The translations under genes were made by a program, and so were the position numbers. A stretch of 64,000 nt of DNA. It comes from Lederbergia panacisoli. Its GTDB lineage: Bacteria; Bacillota; Bacilli; Bacillales; Bacillaceae_C. The stretch is from contig NZ_JANJGU010000003.1 in assembly GCF_024626525.1 (NCBI RefSeq), forward strand, positions 307,323 to 371,322, read 5' to 3'. The notes under the pieces were generated by a model. That model ran no database searches. It worked only from the letters and a program-made list of their open reading frames with translations, and had not been told where the DNA came from. Of this stretch, positions 1 through 9,431 are shown piece after piece; position 1 is the first letter of the stretch, and each line of letters begins with the position of its first letter.

Positions 1-2312
1 TAGAATTTCAGCAATATTATAGTGTAGATGACGTCAAAGGCGTTGCAGGTGGTCCAACTTTACTCAAAATAGAGGAAATTCTTAACTCACCTTTGCAATC
101 TGGCAAACGAGATATTCAAACCATAACACTTAAAATTAATTTAGATAAATTGGGTTACACGGTTCCGGGGAATACAACGAACTACTACGGAAAAGAAACA
201 CAAGCGCAGGTAATGGCTTTTCAAAAAAGTCATGGTTTAGTTGTAAATGGAATTGCCGACCCAGTTACGTTAAAAATAATTGATGAATTATTAAATTTTG
301 AAATGTCAGTTGGGCTTTATAGTGATGATGTTATTAAACTGAAGAAAGATCTTGATAAATTAGGCTTTCCTGTATCAAAAAAGCCAACTACCTATTATGG
401 ACCTACTACTGAAGCGCAAGTTAAAGCATTTCAACAATATTATAACGTTAATGATCCATTAGGAGTGGCAGGAGCAGCTACATTAACAAAAATAAAAGAA
501 ATTTTATCGACTCCTTTACAATATGGGAAACGAGATAGCCAAACCATAAACCTTAAAATCAAGTTGAACCGACTTGGTCATCAAGTTCCTGGAAATACAA
601 CGAATTATTATGGAAAGGATACAAAGGCAAAAGTTGAAGAATTTCAGCTCAAATATCGTTTAGTTGTGAATGGGATTGTAGATCCAGTAACTTCAAATAA
701 AATCGAAAGTCTGTTAAGCGCACCTTTAGCGAAAGGGCTATATCGAGATGATGTAATTACCTTAAAAAAGGACATGAGCAAAATAGGCTTTACCGTATCT
801 AAAAATCCTACAAATTATTATGGATCAACAACAGAAGCGAAAGTTAAAGAGCTTCAAAAATATTATAAGTTGACGGTCAATGGAATTGCCGACCAAGCAA
901 CTCTTAAAAAGATAAATCAAGTTTTATCAAGCCCGCTCCAAATAGGAAAAAAACATAAAAACACAGTAACTTTAAAAGAGAATTTAGCACAACTCGGTTT
1001 CAAAGTTCCAGGCAACGGTACAAATCTATATGGAACAGAAACAGAAAAGAAAGTAAAAGAGTTTCAAAAACGATATGGACTTATTGTGAATGGGATCGCT
1101 GACGAAATAACGTTAGCAAAAATTGACGAACTGCTAAAAAACTCAAGCACAACATACAACTATACTTTACAAAGTGCGTTGAATATTCAGATGAATACAA
1201 ATCCACAAACTGATAAATACCGAAATAGCCCGGCATATATCCATAGTTCTTTAGTTGATATCATTACTAAAGCCGTTATTTCTGGGGACCCTGTTAACTT
1301 GCGAAAAACGCCAAAATTAAATGGAACAGTTTTTGAACAAGTAAAGAGAGGTACTGAAGTATCATTTATTGAAGAAGTAAAAGGCGATGTATATGCTGGA
1401 AGTGATAAGTGGTATAAAGTAACGTATAAAAAAGAAACGGTTTATGTTCATAGTTCTTTAGTGAGTATTACCAGAAATACCGGTAAGGTAAATACTGACA
1501 ATTCAAATATCCGTGAATCGACTAATACAACGAGTCATAAATACGGATCATTAGCGAAAGATAAAACTGTTACGATTGTAAAAGAAGTTAATGGAACGTC
1601 CGTAAGCGGTAGTAAAAAGTGGTACCAAATTAGCTTTAGTGAATGGAGAAATGCGAAAAGCTCCGATGTTCTTCCTTATTTAAACCCTGACAATAACGAT
1701 AAATATCAACATTTATTATTATCTAGTACTGCCGGTTTATCTGCTGCAGATTTAAAAGTGGTGCTAAATGACAAAGGGATTCTAAAAGGAACTGAATCAT
1801 CTTACATAAAGGCTAGTAAGGAACATAATGTAAACGAAATATACTTGGTTGCTCATTCTCTATTGGAAACAGGAAATGGAACCTCCACATTAGCGAAAGG
1901 GGTCTATGTGGACAAGAACGGGAATACGATTCGGGACAGCAAAGGAAATCTAATATTAGACGAAAAGAAAGTTCCGAAAGATGCGGTTAAAGTCTATAAT
2001 ATGTTTGGAATAGCTGCAGTTGATAGTAATGCCACAAATGGTGGAGCGAAATACGCTTTCCTAAAAAGCTGGACAACTCCTGAAAAGGCAATAAGCGGTG
2101 GGGCTGAATGGATTTCGACAAATTACGTTAATCACCCTACTTATAAGCAAAATACATTATATAAGATGCGTTGGAACCCTAATAATCCGGGTACCCATCA
2201 ATATGCAACTGATATTGGCTGGGCGGTTAAACAACTTGCTAGAATTAAAAATTTGTACGATCAGCTTCCAAACGCGAAACTATCCTACGATATTACAAAA
2301 TACAAAAAATAA
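1..2312 (+). CDS. Cell-wall glucosaminidase autolysin, 5' end outside window
   Basis: The frame is open from base 3 to the stop at 2310-2312, so the gene starts upstream and 769 residues are visible. The N-terminal half holds five complete and one partial peptidoglycan-binding-1-like repeats of about 68 residues, each with a YYG..T...V..FQ core and most with VNGIADP. They alternate between a GKR-type and a GLY-type unit. Two SH3b-like modules follow (visible residues about 424-560). A C-terminal endo-beta-N-acetylglucosaminidase domain (about 600-750) carries SLLETGNGTS, whose Glu is the expected catalytic acid. It probably cuts the glycan strand of peptidoglycan outside the cell, with the repeats targeting it to the wall. 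An export signal is presumably upstream. Domain calls are from motifs; the substrate bond is inferred from the family. Confidence 0.85.
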   Translation, partial: EFQQYYSVDDVKGVAGGPTLLKIEEILNSPLQSGKRDIQTITLKINLDKLGYTVPGNTTNYYGKETQAQVMAFQKSHGLVVNGIADPVTLKIIDELLNFEMSVGLYSDDVIKLKKDLDKLGFPVSKKPTTYYGPTTEAQVKAFQQYYNVNDPLGVAGAATLTKIKEILSTPLQYGKRDSQTINLKIKLNRLGHQVPGNTTNYYGKDTKAKVEEFQLKYRLVVNGIVDPVTSNKIESLLSAPLAKGLYRDDVITLKKDMSKIGFTVSKNPTNYYGSTTEAKVKELQKYYKLTVNGIADQATLKKINQVLSSPLQIGKKHKNTVTLKENLAQLGFKVPGNGTNLYGTETEKKVKEFQKRYGLIVNGIADEITLAKIDELLKNSSTTYNYTLQSALNIQMNTNPQTDKYRNSPAYIHSSLVDIITKAVISGDPVNLRKTPKLNGTVFEQVKRGTEVSFIEEVKGDVYAGSDKWYKVTYKKETVYVHSSLVSITRNTGKVNTDNSNIRESTNTTSHKYGSLAKDKTVTIVKEVNGTSVSGSKKWYQISFSEWRNAKSSDVLPYLNPDNNDKYQHLLLSSTAGLSAADLKVVLNDKGILKGTESSYIKASKEHNVNEIYLVAHSLLETGNGTSTLAKGVYVDKNGNTIRDSKGNLILDEKKVPKDAVKVYNMFGIAAVDSNATNGGAKYAFLKSWTTPEKAISGGAEWISTNYVNHPTYKQNTLYKMRWNPNNPGTHQYATDIGWAVKQLARIKNLYDQLPNAKLSYDITKYKK

Positions 2313-2320
2313 AGAAATGA

Positions 2321-2366
2321 AAAATACCAACCTGACAAGGAACCGCTTGTTAGGTTGGTATTTTTG
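2321..2366 (+). terminator. Rho-independent terminator after the autolysin
   Basis: A long perfect-looking hairpin (AAATACCAACCTGACAAG paired with its complement, loop GAACCG) is followed by a T-run, starting 8 bases after the stop codon. Confidence 0.85.
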
Positions 2367-2467
2367 CATTAACAAAGGGATCATTATATTCAGGTTTAGA
2401 ATAATTGGATAATTATTACCCAAGAATAGAACATGAGGATAAGGTATTTTGTTTAGGAGAGTTGACA

Positions 2468-3673
2468 ATGAGCAACATAGTTTCTTTTATCGTTACTTTA
2501 ATAAAAAATAAGGTTTTAAAAAACATATGTATTGCTATGTTGAAATTGTTTAGTCAACTTCCTGCAGATCATCGCTTGGTTATGTTTGAAAGCTTTTTAG
2601 GAAAACAGTACAGTTGCAATCCGAGAGCCATATATGAATATATGGCAAAACATTGTCCTTCTTACAATATGTATTGGAGTTTTGATAAGAAAACTTATAA
2701 AACATACAAAGCAACAGAGATAAAATGTGTTAAAAGATTTTCACTGAAATGGATGTTTTTGATGGCAAGAGCGGGGTATTGGGTAGCAAATAGCAGATTG
2801 CCATTATGGCTGCCTAAGCCTCGACATGCAATATATTTGCAAACATGGCATGGGACGCCTTTAAAAAAATTAGCGGCAGATATTGAAGAAATTCACCTGC
2901 CTGGTACGAATACAACGGAATATAAGAAATGTTTTTTGGAAGAAGCAAGTAAATGGGATTATCTGATTTCCCCTAATAACTATTCAACTAATATATTTCG
3001 CCGAGCATTTCAATTTAATAAAACCATCATTGAATCAGGATATCCAAGAAACGATTATCTCCATTATAGAAATAATGATGAGGTAATTAACGAGATAAAG
3101 AACAAGCTAGGCATACCTCTTGATAAAAAAGTCATTCTTTATGCACCGACTTGGCGAGATAATCAATATTGCAATAAAGGAACATTTAGGTTTCATTTAA
3201 AATTAGATTTAAACAAAATGAAAAAAACATTTGGTGAAAAATATTATATAATTTTAAGGCTGCACTATCTCGTCGCCGAAACATTGAATATCTCACAATT
3301 TGAAACTTTTGCGTACGATTTTTCGTCATATGAAGATATACGCGATCTTTATCTTGTATCTGATCTTTTGATTACAGATTATTCATCCGTTTTTTTTGAT
3401 TTTGCCATATTAAATAGGCCGATATTCTTTTATGTGTATGATATTGAAGAATATCGAGATAAATTAAGAGGATTTTATTTTAATTTGGAGACAGAGGCTC
3501 CAGGGCCGCTTTTTAAACACACAGAGGACTTGATTAAAGGTATACAAGACTTTAACATAAATGGTCAATACCCGTATGAAAAGCTACATACTTTTCAAGA
3601 AAAATATTGTAAGTTGGAAAATGGCACTTCCTCAAAAAAAGTTGTGAATGAAGTGTTTAAAACCCCTTGCTAA
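2468..3673 (+). CDS. CDP-glycerol:polyol-phosphate glycerophosphotransferase (TagB/TagF family)
   Basis: A 401-residue membrane-associated transferase of the family that moves glycerol-phosphate (or ribitol-phosphate) from the CDP-polyol onto the teichoic acid linkage unit or chain. Family motifs are present in order: QTWHGTPLKK, YAPTWRDN, LLITDYSSVFFDFA and RPIFFYVYD. I start it at ATG 2468, seven bases after AGGAGA; an in-frame TTG at 2405 would add 21 residues but has no good ribosome binding site. It lies just upstream of the TagGH exporter, which fits wall teichoic acid assembly. Its length suits a primase or short polymerase (TagB/TarF type) better than full-length TagF of over 700 residues. 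Whether it acts once or repeatedly cannot be told from sequence. Confidence 0.85.
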   Translation: MSNIVSFIVTLIKNKVLKNICIAMLKLFSQLPADHRLVMFESFLGKQYSCNPRAIYEYMAKHCPSYNMYWSFDKKTYKTYKATEIKCVKRFSLKWMFLMARAGYWVANSRLPLWLPKPRHAIYLQTWHGTPLKKLAADIEEIHLPGTNTTEYKKCFLEEASKWDYLISPNNYSTNIFRRAFQFNKTIIESGYPRNDYLHYRNNDEVINEIKNKLGIPLDKKVILYAPTWRDNQYCNKGTFRFHLKLDLNKMKKTFGEKYYIILRLHYLVAETLNISQFETFAYDFSSYEDIRDLYLVSDLLITDYSSVFFDFAILNRPIFFYVYDIEEYRDKLRGFYFNLETEAPGPLFKHTEDLIKGIQDFNINGQYPYEKLHTFQEKYCKLENGTSSKKVVNEVFKTPC

Positions 3674-3748
3674 AAAGGTTATAATTGTATTTTAAAGTTG
3701 AAATCAGTATTATGTAATAAATAGAGAGACAACAGGAAGGAAAATTTT

Positions 3749-4570
3749 ATGAAGTCCGCACTAGATATTTTGAAAGAGCAGTTTCAACATTTTTACTTAA
3801 TAAGAAGATTGTCTTTATATGAATTAAAAAGTGCTAATAATAATAATTATCTTGGCATGGCATGGGAAATTATAAACCCATTAATACACGTAGCTATATA
3901 TTGGTTTGTTTTTGGATTTGGAATTAGACAAAGGGCTCCAATGGAGCTTCAGGATGGATCGGCGGTTCCATTTCTTTATTGGATGCTGGCTGGGATCATT
4001 CTCTGGTTTTTCTTTTATCAATCCGTCATTCAAGGATCAAGATCCATTTATACGAGAGTAAAATTATTATCAAAAATGAACTTTCCAATGAGTGTCATAC
4101 CAAACTTTGTTATATTTTCGAGGTTATATGTACATTTTATTATGGTTATGATAACCTTTATCATCTTTGCATTTTCCGGCTATAAAATTACCATATACTA
4201 TTTGCAAATTATATATTTTATGTTTTCGACGTTTGCTTTTTTATATGCATTAACACTGATTACATCTACTTTAACCACGATTATTCGTGATATTCAAATG
4301 TTTATCCAATCATCATTTCGTATGTTGCTTTATTTATCGCCAATTCTATGGACGATCGACAGATTGCCTGAATCACTGCAAATTATTATGAAAATTAATC
4401 CCCTTTATTATTTAATTGAAGGTTATAGGTCCGGATTTTTTGGACTCGGCTGGTACTTTATTGAGCATTGGCAATATACACTTTACTTTTGGGGATTGAC
4501 AATCGTCCTTTTTTTATTGGGTTCTAGTTTGCATGTCAAATTCAAACGGCATTTCATCGACTATGTTTAA
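3749..4570 (+). CDS. tagG: Teichoic acid ABC exporter permease TagG
   Basis: A 273-residue polytopic membrane protein of the ABC-2 permease type. It begins with the family's amphipathic N-terminus (LSLYELKSANNNNYLGM), has WEIINPL and about six hydrophobic segments, and contains the typical LYLSPILW and INPLYYLIEGYR motifs near the last two. A GGAAGG site precedes the ATG. It pairs with the ATPase whose start lies 16 bases beyond this stop codon, forming the channel that moves undecaprenyl-linked teichoic acid across the membrane. The name rests on family resemblance plus neighbours; O-antigen exporter permeases are related, but the surrounding CDP-glycerol enzymes make teichoic acid the likely cargo. 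Confidence 0.9.
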   Translation: MKSALDILKEQFQHFYLIRRLSLYELKSANNNNYLGMAWEIINPLIHVAIYWFVFGFGIRQRAPMELQDGSAVPFLYWMLAGIILWFFFYQSVIQGSRSIYTRVKLLSKMNFPMSVIPNFVIFSRLYVHFIMVMITFIIFAFSGYKITIYYLQIIYFMFSTFAFLYALTLITSTLTTIIRDIQMFIQSSFRMLLYLSPILWTIDRLPESLQIIMKINPLYYLIEGYRSGFFGLGWYFIEHWQYTLYFWGLTIVLFLLGSSLHVKFKRHFIDYV

Positions 4571-4586
4571 ACTTGGATGTGAAAAT

Positions 4587-5390
4587 ATGGAAAAATCAAT
4601 TATCGCCAACAATATTTCAAAAAAATATAGATTATATAATAAATCTTCGGATCGCTTAAAAGATTTGCTTTTCCCTGGTAAGTATGGGGAAGATTTTTAT
4701 GCCCTATGCAATATTAATTTTGAAGCGGAAAAAGGGGATGTCGTTGGTTTTGTAGGTATTAACGGATCTGGAAAATCAACGCTGTCTAATATCATCGCTG
4801 GAATTGTTCCGGAAACTTCAGGGTCTGTAACATTAAACGGCGAAGCCTCTCTTATCGCTGTCTCTTCAGGGCTGCGAGGAGATTTAACAGGCAGGGAAAA
4901 CATTGAACTAAAATGTTTGATGCTTGGATTTTCAAAAAAGGAAATAAAAGAAATGGAAGATGAAATTATTTCTTTTGCCGAACTTGAACAGTTTATTGAC
5001 CAGCCGGTAAAAAACTATTCAAGTGGGATGAAATCTAGATTAGGTTTTGCGATTTCCGTTTCAATTGATCCAGACATACTAATTATTGACGAAGCATTGT
5101 CTGTCGGGGATAAAGCATTCTCGGAAAAAAGCTTTGATAAAATGATGGAGTTTAAAAAAAGAGGCAAAACGATGATCTTTGTCAGCCATTCTATTAACCA
5201 AATGAAGAAGTTTTGTGAAAAAATACTTTGGCTGGAGTTTGGAATGGTAAAGGAATATGGAACAGTTGAAGAAGTGATCCCTAAATATGAAGAGTTTTTA
5301 AACTCATACAAAAAAATGTCAAAAGCTAAAAAAGAAAAATATAAAGAATCTGCAATTGAACGCCAAAAGCAAGTTTTGCAAACTTCTTAG
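4587..5390 (+). CDS. tagH: Teichoic acid ABC exporter ATPase TagH, short form
   Basis: A 267-residue ABC ATPase. It has a Walker A (GINGSGKST), signature (NYSSGMKSRL), Walker B (ILIIDEALSVGD) and switch His (FVSHS). It would energise TagG for export of lipid-linked wall teichoic acid. I start it at ATG 4587 behind GGATGTG; an ATG at 4533 in the same frame would overlap tagG by 38 bases and has no supporting ribosome binding site. The protein stops soon after the ATPase core and a Lys-rich tail. It thus lacks the long C-terminal extension of Bacillus subtilis TagH (about 527 residues) and is closer in size to staphylococcal TarH. Confidence 0.9.
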   Translation: MEKSIIANNISKKYRLYNKSSDRLKDLLFPGKYGEDFYALCNINFEAEKGDVVGFVGINGSGKSTLSNIIAGIVPETSGSVTLNGEASLIAVSSGLRGDLTGRENIELKCLMLGFSKKEIKEMEDEIISFAELEQFIDQPVKNYSSGMKSRLGFAISVSIDPDILIIDEALSVGDKAFSEKSFDKMMEFKKRGKTMIFVSHSINQMKKFCEKILWLEFGMVKEYGTVEEVIPKYEEFLNSYKKMSKAKKEKYKESAIERQKQVLQTS

Positions 5391-5414
5391 AGCTAAATAA
5401 AGTTTTATTTCGAC

Positions 5415-5460
5415 AAAACTCTCCTTTCGATATATGATAAGGAGGGTTTTTTTATTTTTT
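5415..5460 (+). terminator. Terminator after tagH
   Basis: AAAACTCTCCTT pairs with AAGGAGGGTTTT (one G-U) around an 12-base loop, followed by a T-rich tail. It ends the tagGH unit. Confidence 0.8.
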
Positions 5461-5652
5461 GTAAAATTTAACTATAGTAGACACTTTTAGGATTTTATGA
5501 TTAATAACTTCTATAAGTGAAAGAAATACCATTTAATTAACAGGACCTTTGTGCTATGATTTGTTTTGTGTTGGTTTACTGCATATCAACATATTTTTAT
5601 TATGCTCATTCGTCCGTCATGGAAATAACGATAAAATGGATGTGAATAATAA

Positions 5653-7458
5653 TTGGAAAAGGCTATAAAGAATAAAGTTCGTAAAGTAAAAAAAGTAATC
5701 AAAAGAATAATCCCCCGAAATATGATGAAAATAGCAATGAAGTGCTATGTGAAGTTTCATAAAAAATTAGCGAGTTATGCTATAAATAAAAAGAAATGGA
5801 AGATGGCTGTCAAACATTTTCATTATATCTATAAATCACACCCCAAAAAATTATCTGCTAACGATTTTTTGCACTATTACGAAGCCCTTCAAAAAGAGAA
5901 TCAAAATAAAAAAGCAATGGCTGTTCTAGAAAAAGCAGTAAAACTGTACCCGAAGAATAAAAAAGTGATTATTTTATTATCGGATCTTTATATCAAAAAG
6001 AAGGAATGGAAAAAGGCGGCAGCGTTATTAATTAAACTGCTTGAAATGAACAATAAAAACATTCCTATTAAAGTCTATACTAATTTAGCCACTGCCTACA
6101 GACATTTAAAATTAATTGATAGAGCAGTATATGTATTACAGGAAGGGATTCGGCAAAATCCAGAAAGTTTGAAGCTTTTAAATCAATATCTAAATATACT
6201 CATCGAACAAAACGAATGGCAATCATCTATTGATATTTTTGAATACATTTTAAAACTGCGGACTGAAAAGCCAACTCTTGATGACCTTTTGCAACTATCG
6301 ATGTTTTATCAAATAGTTGGCAACCATGAAAAGGGAAATGAAATTTTTGAGGAGTTGCAAAGTAGTTATTCCGATGATATTCAAAAAGATGAATTGGGAT
6401 ATCGAAAATTAGTATTATTAGATAATGGAGAAAGTCGAATAGAGTTTTATAAAAATCTCCAAAAAACTAATAAAGTTATTTTGACGTTTGACTCAATTAG
6501 TGTTCTTTGGGATCAACCATCCTTTGGTTTTAAACTACTTCACTCTCAGGGCTATGATATTATAGCGGTTAGGAAAAAAAGAAAAGACTCCTATTATCAA
6601 GACTTGTCTCTTGAAAACTATGTGGATGCAGTGAGTTCTTTAGTAGATGGATACAGCGACAAAGTGGCATATGGATATAGCATCGGTGCCTACGCTGTAT
6701 TATATTACACATCAAAACTTAATTGCCGGATTTTGGCGATATCTCCTCGATTATCTGTACATCCACTGTACGGTAAAAAGGGGAAGATAAAGAAACATAA
6801 ACTTTTACACTCAGTATCGCATTATTATAACGCCGACATTAACCCTGTAATTCTATATGATCCTCACAATGGCCAAGATAATAAGTATATTCATAAAGGA
6901 CTATTACCATTTTATCCCAATGCCCAGCTGCTAGAAATTCCTTATGCTGGTCACGGTATTGCACCGTACTTTCTACAAATAGGAATTCTTAAGGATTTTG
7001 TCCTTTCTTTTGTAAAAGATGGACAGGTAATGAAATATGACAAGTCACTTAAAGTAAATTCGGGTATATATTATTGGAATCTCGGTAGATGGTGCCTAAG
7101 ACATAATAAACTTAGATGGGCAAATGATTTGTCTAAAAAAGCACTTTTACTTGGGCCGACAGATAAATATGCAGTAAAACTGCGTATCGACATATTATTC
7201 AAATTGGGAAAATATGATGAAGCGATAGAATTTGTTGCGAAAACATCGGAACTTGATCCAAATAATATTGAAATTAGGAAATTTATGATTGATGTTTATA
7301 TAGAAAAAAAGGATCTTATTTTAGCAGAAAAAGAACTTAAAAATCTGATAGAGATATTTGGCGAAAAACCTGTATTAAAAGGCAGAGGAAAGAACATTGA
7401 AAAAGCGAGAAAGTTGCTTATTCAAGACAATGTAAATCCAATAGAAAACATCGGTTGA
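5653..7458 (+). CDS. TPR-repeat protein with an embedded alpha/beta-hydrolase domain
   Basis: 601 residues, starting at TTG behind GGATGTGA. The basic N-terminus is followed by tetratricopeptide-like helices (about residues 45-240, patterns such as AMAVLEKAVKLYPKNKK). A central region (about 270-460) looks like an alpha/beta hydrolase: a nucleophile elbow GYSIG puts Ser at about 343, and a late GHG puts a candidate catalytic His at about 434, with ILYDP before it. Two more TPR-like repeats close the protein (about 475-570). No signal peptide is obvious, so it is probably cytoplasmic. It stands alone between tagH and tarI with its own leader. A role in teichoic acid modification or deacylation is only a guess from position. 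The hydrolase call is moderate, the TPR call firmer. Confidence 0.65.
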   Translation: MEKAIKNKVRKVKKVIKRIIPRNMMKIAMKCYVKFHKKLASYAINKKKWKMAVKHFHYIYKSHPKKLSANDFLHYYEALQKENQNKKAMAVLEKAVKLYPKNKKVIILLSDLYIKKKEWKKAAALLIKLLEMNNKNIPIKVYTNLATAYRHLKLIDRAVYVLQEGIRQNPESLKLLNQYLNILIEQNEWQSSIDIFEYILKLRTEKPTLDDLLQLSMFYQIVGNHEKGNEIFEELQSSYSDDIQKDELGYRKLVLLDNGESRIEFYKNLQKTNKVILTFDSISVLWDQPSFGFKLLHSQGYDIIAVRKKRKDSYYQDLSLENYVDAVSSLVDGYSDKVAYGYSIGAYAVLYYTSKLNCRILAISPRLSVHPLYGKKGKIKKHKLLHSVSHYYNADINPVILYDPHNGQDNKYIHKGLLPFYPNAQLLEIPYAGHGIAPYFLQIGILKDFVLSFVKDGQVMKYDKSLKVNSGIYYWNLGRWCLRHNKLRWANDLSKKALLLGPTDKYAVKLRIDILFKLGKYDEAIEFVAKTSELDPNNIEIRKFMIDVYIEKKDLILAEKELKNLIEIFGEKPVLKGRGKNIEKARKLLIQDNVNPIENIG

Positions 7459-7660
7459 TTTTTACAATTGGAGAAACTATATACAAGTTTACTATTCATT
7501 TATCATCGTTTATCCACGATGTCTTATTGCGAATATAGTTGATAAGGTGTATATTTGTTAGAGATGTTTCGTCATATTCCAACAAGTCAAGCTAATAATG
7601 AAAATACAAACTTAATATAGTATTAGAATATTATAATAACTTTAAAAGGAGAGTACTCAG

Positions 7661-8374
7661 ATGATATATGCTGAAATTCTTGCTGGTGGTAATGGATCGA
7701 GAATGGGAAATATTAATATGCCTAAGCAATTTCTTTCCCTTAACAATAGACCAATCATCATTCATACGATAGAAAAGTTTCTCCTAAATGATCGTTTTGA
7801 TAAAATTATTGTCGTTTCAAGAAAAGATTGGGTTAATCATACAAATGATATTATTAAAAAATATATTGAGGCAACAGATCGAATTGTAGTCGTTCCTGGT
7901 GGAGGAGACCGCAATGAATCAATCATGAGCGGTATAAAATATATTGAAGATAATTTCGGGTTAAATGATGATGACATCATTGTTACCCATGATTCTGTTC
8001 GCCCATTTTTGACACATCGAATCATTGAAGAGAATATTGATGCTGCCCTTGAGTATGGTGCAGTTGATACAGTAATAGAAGCAATTGACACAATCATTCA
8101 GTCTGAAAACGGGGAAGAAATTTCAGATATTCCTGTAAGGGATACGATGTTTCAAGGTCAAACGCCTCAAAGCTTTAATATTAAAACTCTAGTAAATCAT
8201 TATAGTTCTTTAAATGATAAAGAGAAAAGCATATTAACAGATGCTTGTAAAATTCTTTCCATAAAAGGTGAGAAAGTAAAACTTGTGCGAGGAGAAGTAT
8301 TTAATATAAAGGTGACAACACCTTATGACTTGAAGGTAGCTAATGCCATTATACAGGAGCGGATATCAAGATGA
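7661..8374 (+). CDS. tarI: Ribitol-5-phosphate cytidylyltransferase TarI
   Basis: A 237-residue nucleotidyltransferase of the IspD/TarI family, joining CTP and D-ribitol 5-phosphate to give CDP-ribitol. The N-terminal [10 protein letters not shown] loop with MPKQF, the GGGDRNESI segment, HDSVRPF and a GQTPQSF stretch are all visible. It is preceded by AAAGGAGAG and overlaps the next gene by ATGA. IspD makes the same type of reaction on methylerythritol phosphate; the coupled tarJ reductase makes TarI the better name. Confidence 0.85.
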   Translation: MIYAEILAGGNGSRMGNINMPKQFLSLNNRPIIIHTIEKFLLNDRFDKIIVVSRKDWVNHTNDIIKKYIEATDRIVVVPGGGDRNESIMSGIKYIEDNFGLNDDDIIVTHDSVRPFLTHRIIEENIDAALEYGAVDTVIEAIDTIIQSENGEEISDIPVRDTMFQGQTPQSFNIKTLVNHYSSLNDKEKSILTDACKILSIKGEKVKLVRGEVFNIKVTTPYDLKVANAIIQERISR

Positions 8375-9396
8375 TTAATCAAGTATATCGTTTAGTATCT
8401 CCACGTCAATTTGAAGTTACCTATAAAGATCGTTCTTTACAGTCGGATTATGTTGTCGTACGCCCATCATTCCTTTCCATTTGTGCTGCTGACCAGAGAT
8501 ATTATACTGGCACACGCGGAAAAGAGGCTATGGCCCAAAAGCTACCTATGGCTTTAATCCATGAAGGGATAGGTAAGGTAGTATATGATTGTTCCGGAAC
8601 ATTCAAAAAAGGAACATATGTCGTGATGGTACCTAATACACCTTCAGAAACCGACGAAATTGTTGCTGAAAATTACTTGAGATCAAGTAAATTTAGATCG
8701 AGTGGATACGATGGCTTTATGCAAGACTATGTTTTTCTTAAGCCAGATAGACTAGTAGAATTACCAGAATGGCTAAATCCACATGTAGGTGCGTTTATCG
8801 AATTAATTACAATTGCCATGCATGCACTAGTCCGCTTTGAAGCAAAAGCTCACACTAGACGAGATGTATTCGGAGTTTGGGGAGACGGAAACCTAGGGTT
8901 TATCACATCTTTAATTTTAAAGAAACGTTTTCCTAATAGTAAGGTCATTGTTTTCGGAAAAAACCAGTACAAATTAGATCACTTCTCATTTGCTGATGAG
9001 ACATATCAAATCGACCAAATCCCGGAAAATTTACAAATCGACCATGCTTTTGAAGCTGTAGGAGGTCGAGGAAGCCAAAGCGCCATCAACCAATCAATCG
9101 ATTATCTTTCTCCGGAAGGATCGATTTCCATCATGGGTGTTTCCGAATATCCGGTAGAAATTAATACAAGAATGGTTTTAGAAAAAGGAATCACGATTAT
9201 TGGAAGCAGCCGCAGTGGTCGCAACGATTTTGTAAATACAATAGAATTCATGAAAGAACATCCCGATTTTGTTGATTCTCTTGGTATTTTAGTGGGAGAC
9301 GTTCATTCTGTTAAAACGATTAATGACATTATTAATGCGTTTGAGAGTGATCTTACACTGTCATGGGGAAAAACAGTAATGGAGTGGAAAATATAA
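8371..9396 (+). CDS. tarJ: Ribulose-5-phosphate reductase TarJ
   Basis: A 341-residue medium-chain, zinc-alcohol-dehydrogenase-like enzyme expected to reduce D-ribulose 5-phosphate to D-ribitol 5-phosphate with NADPH, feeding TarI. Visible are the catalytic-zinc region ([10 protein letters not shown] and IHEGIG), a Rossmann segment ([12 protein letters not shown]), and FGKN before the substrate half. Its start overlaps the tarI stop codon (ATGA), implying translational coupling. Product is CDP-ribitol for the downstream polymerases. The name is well supported by the TarI partner. Confidence 0.88.
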   Translation: MINQVYRLVSPRQFEVTYKDRSLQSDYVVVRPSFLSICAADQRYYTGTRGKEAMAQKLPMALIHEGIGKVVYDCSGTFKKGTYVVMVPNTPSETDEIVAENYLRSSKFRSSGYDGFMQDYVFLKPDRLVELPEWLNPHVGAFIELITIAMHALVRFEAKAHTRRDVFGVWGDGNLGFITSLILKKRFPNSKVIVFGKNQYKLDHFSFADETYQIDQIPENLQIDHAFEAVGGRGSQSAINQSIDYLSPEGSISIMGVSEYPVEINTRMVLEKGITIIGSSRSGRNDFVNTIEFMKEHPDFVDSLGILVGDVHSVKTINDIINAFESDLTLSWGKTVMEWKI

Positions 9397-9431
9397 AAAT
9401 AAAACAATCATTTAAAGGCAGGCTTTTAATT

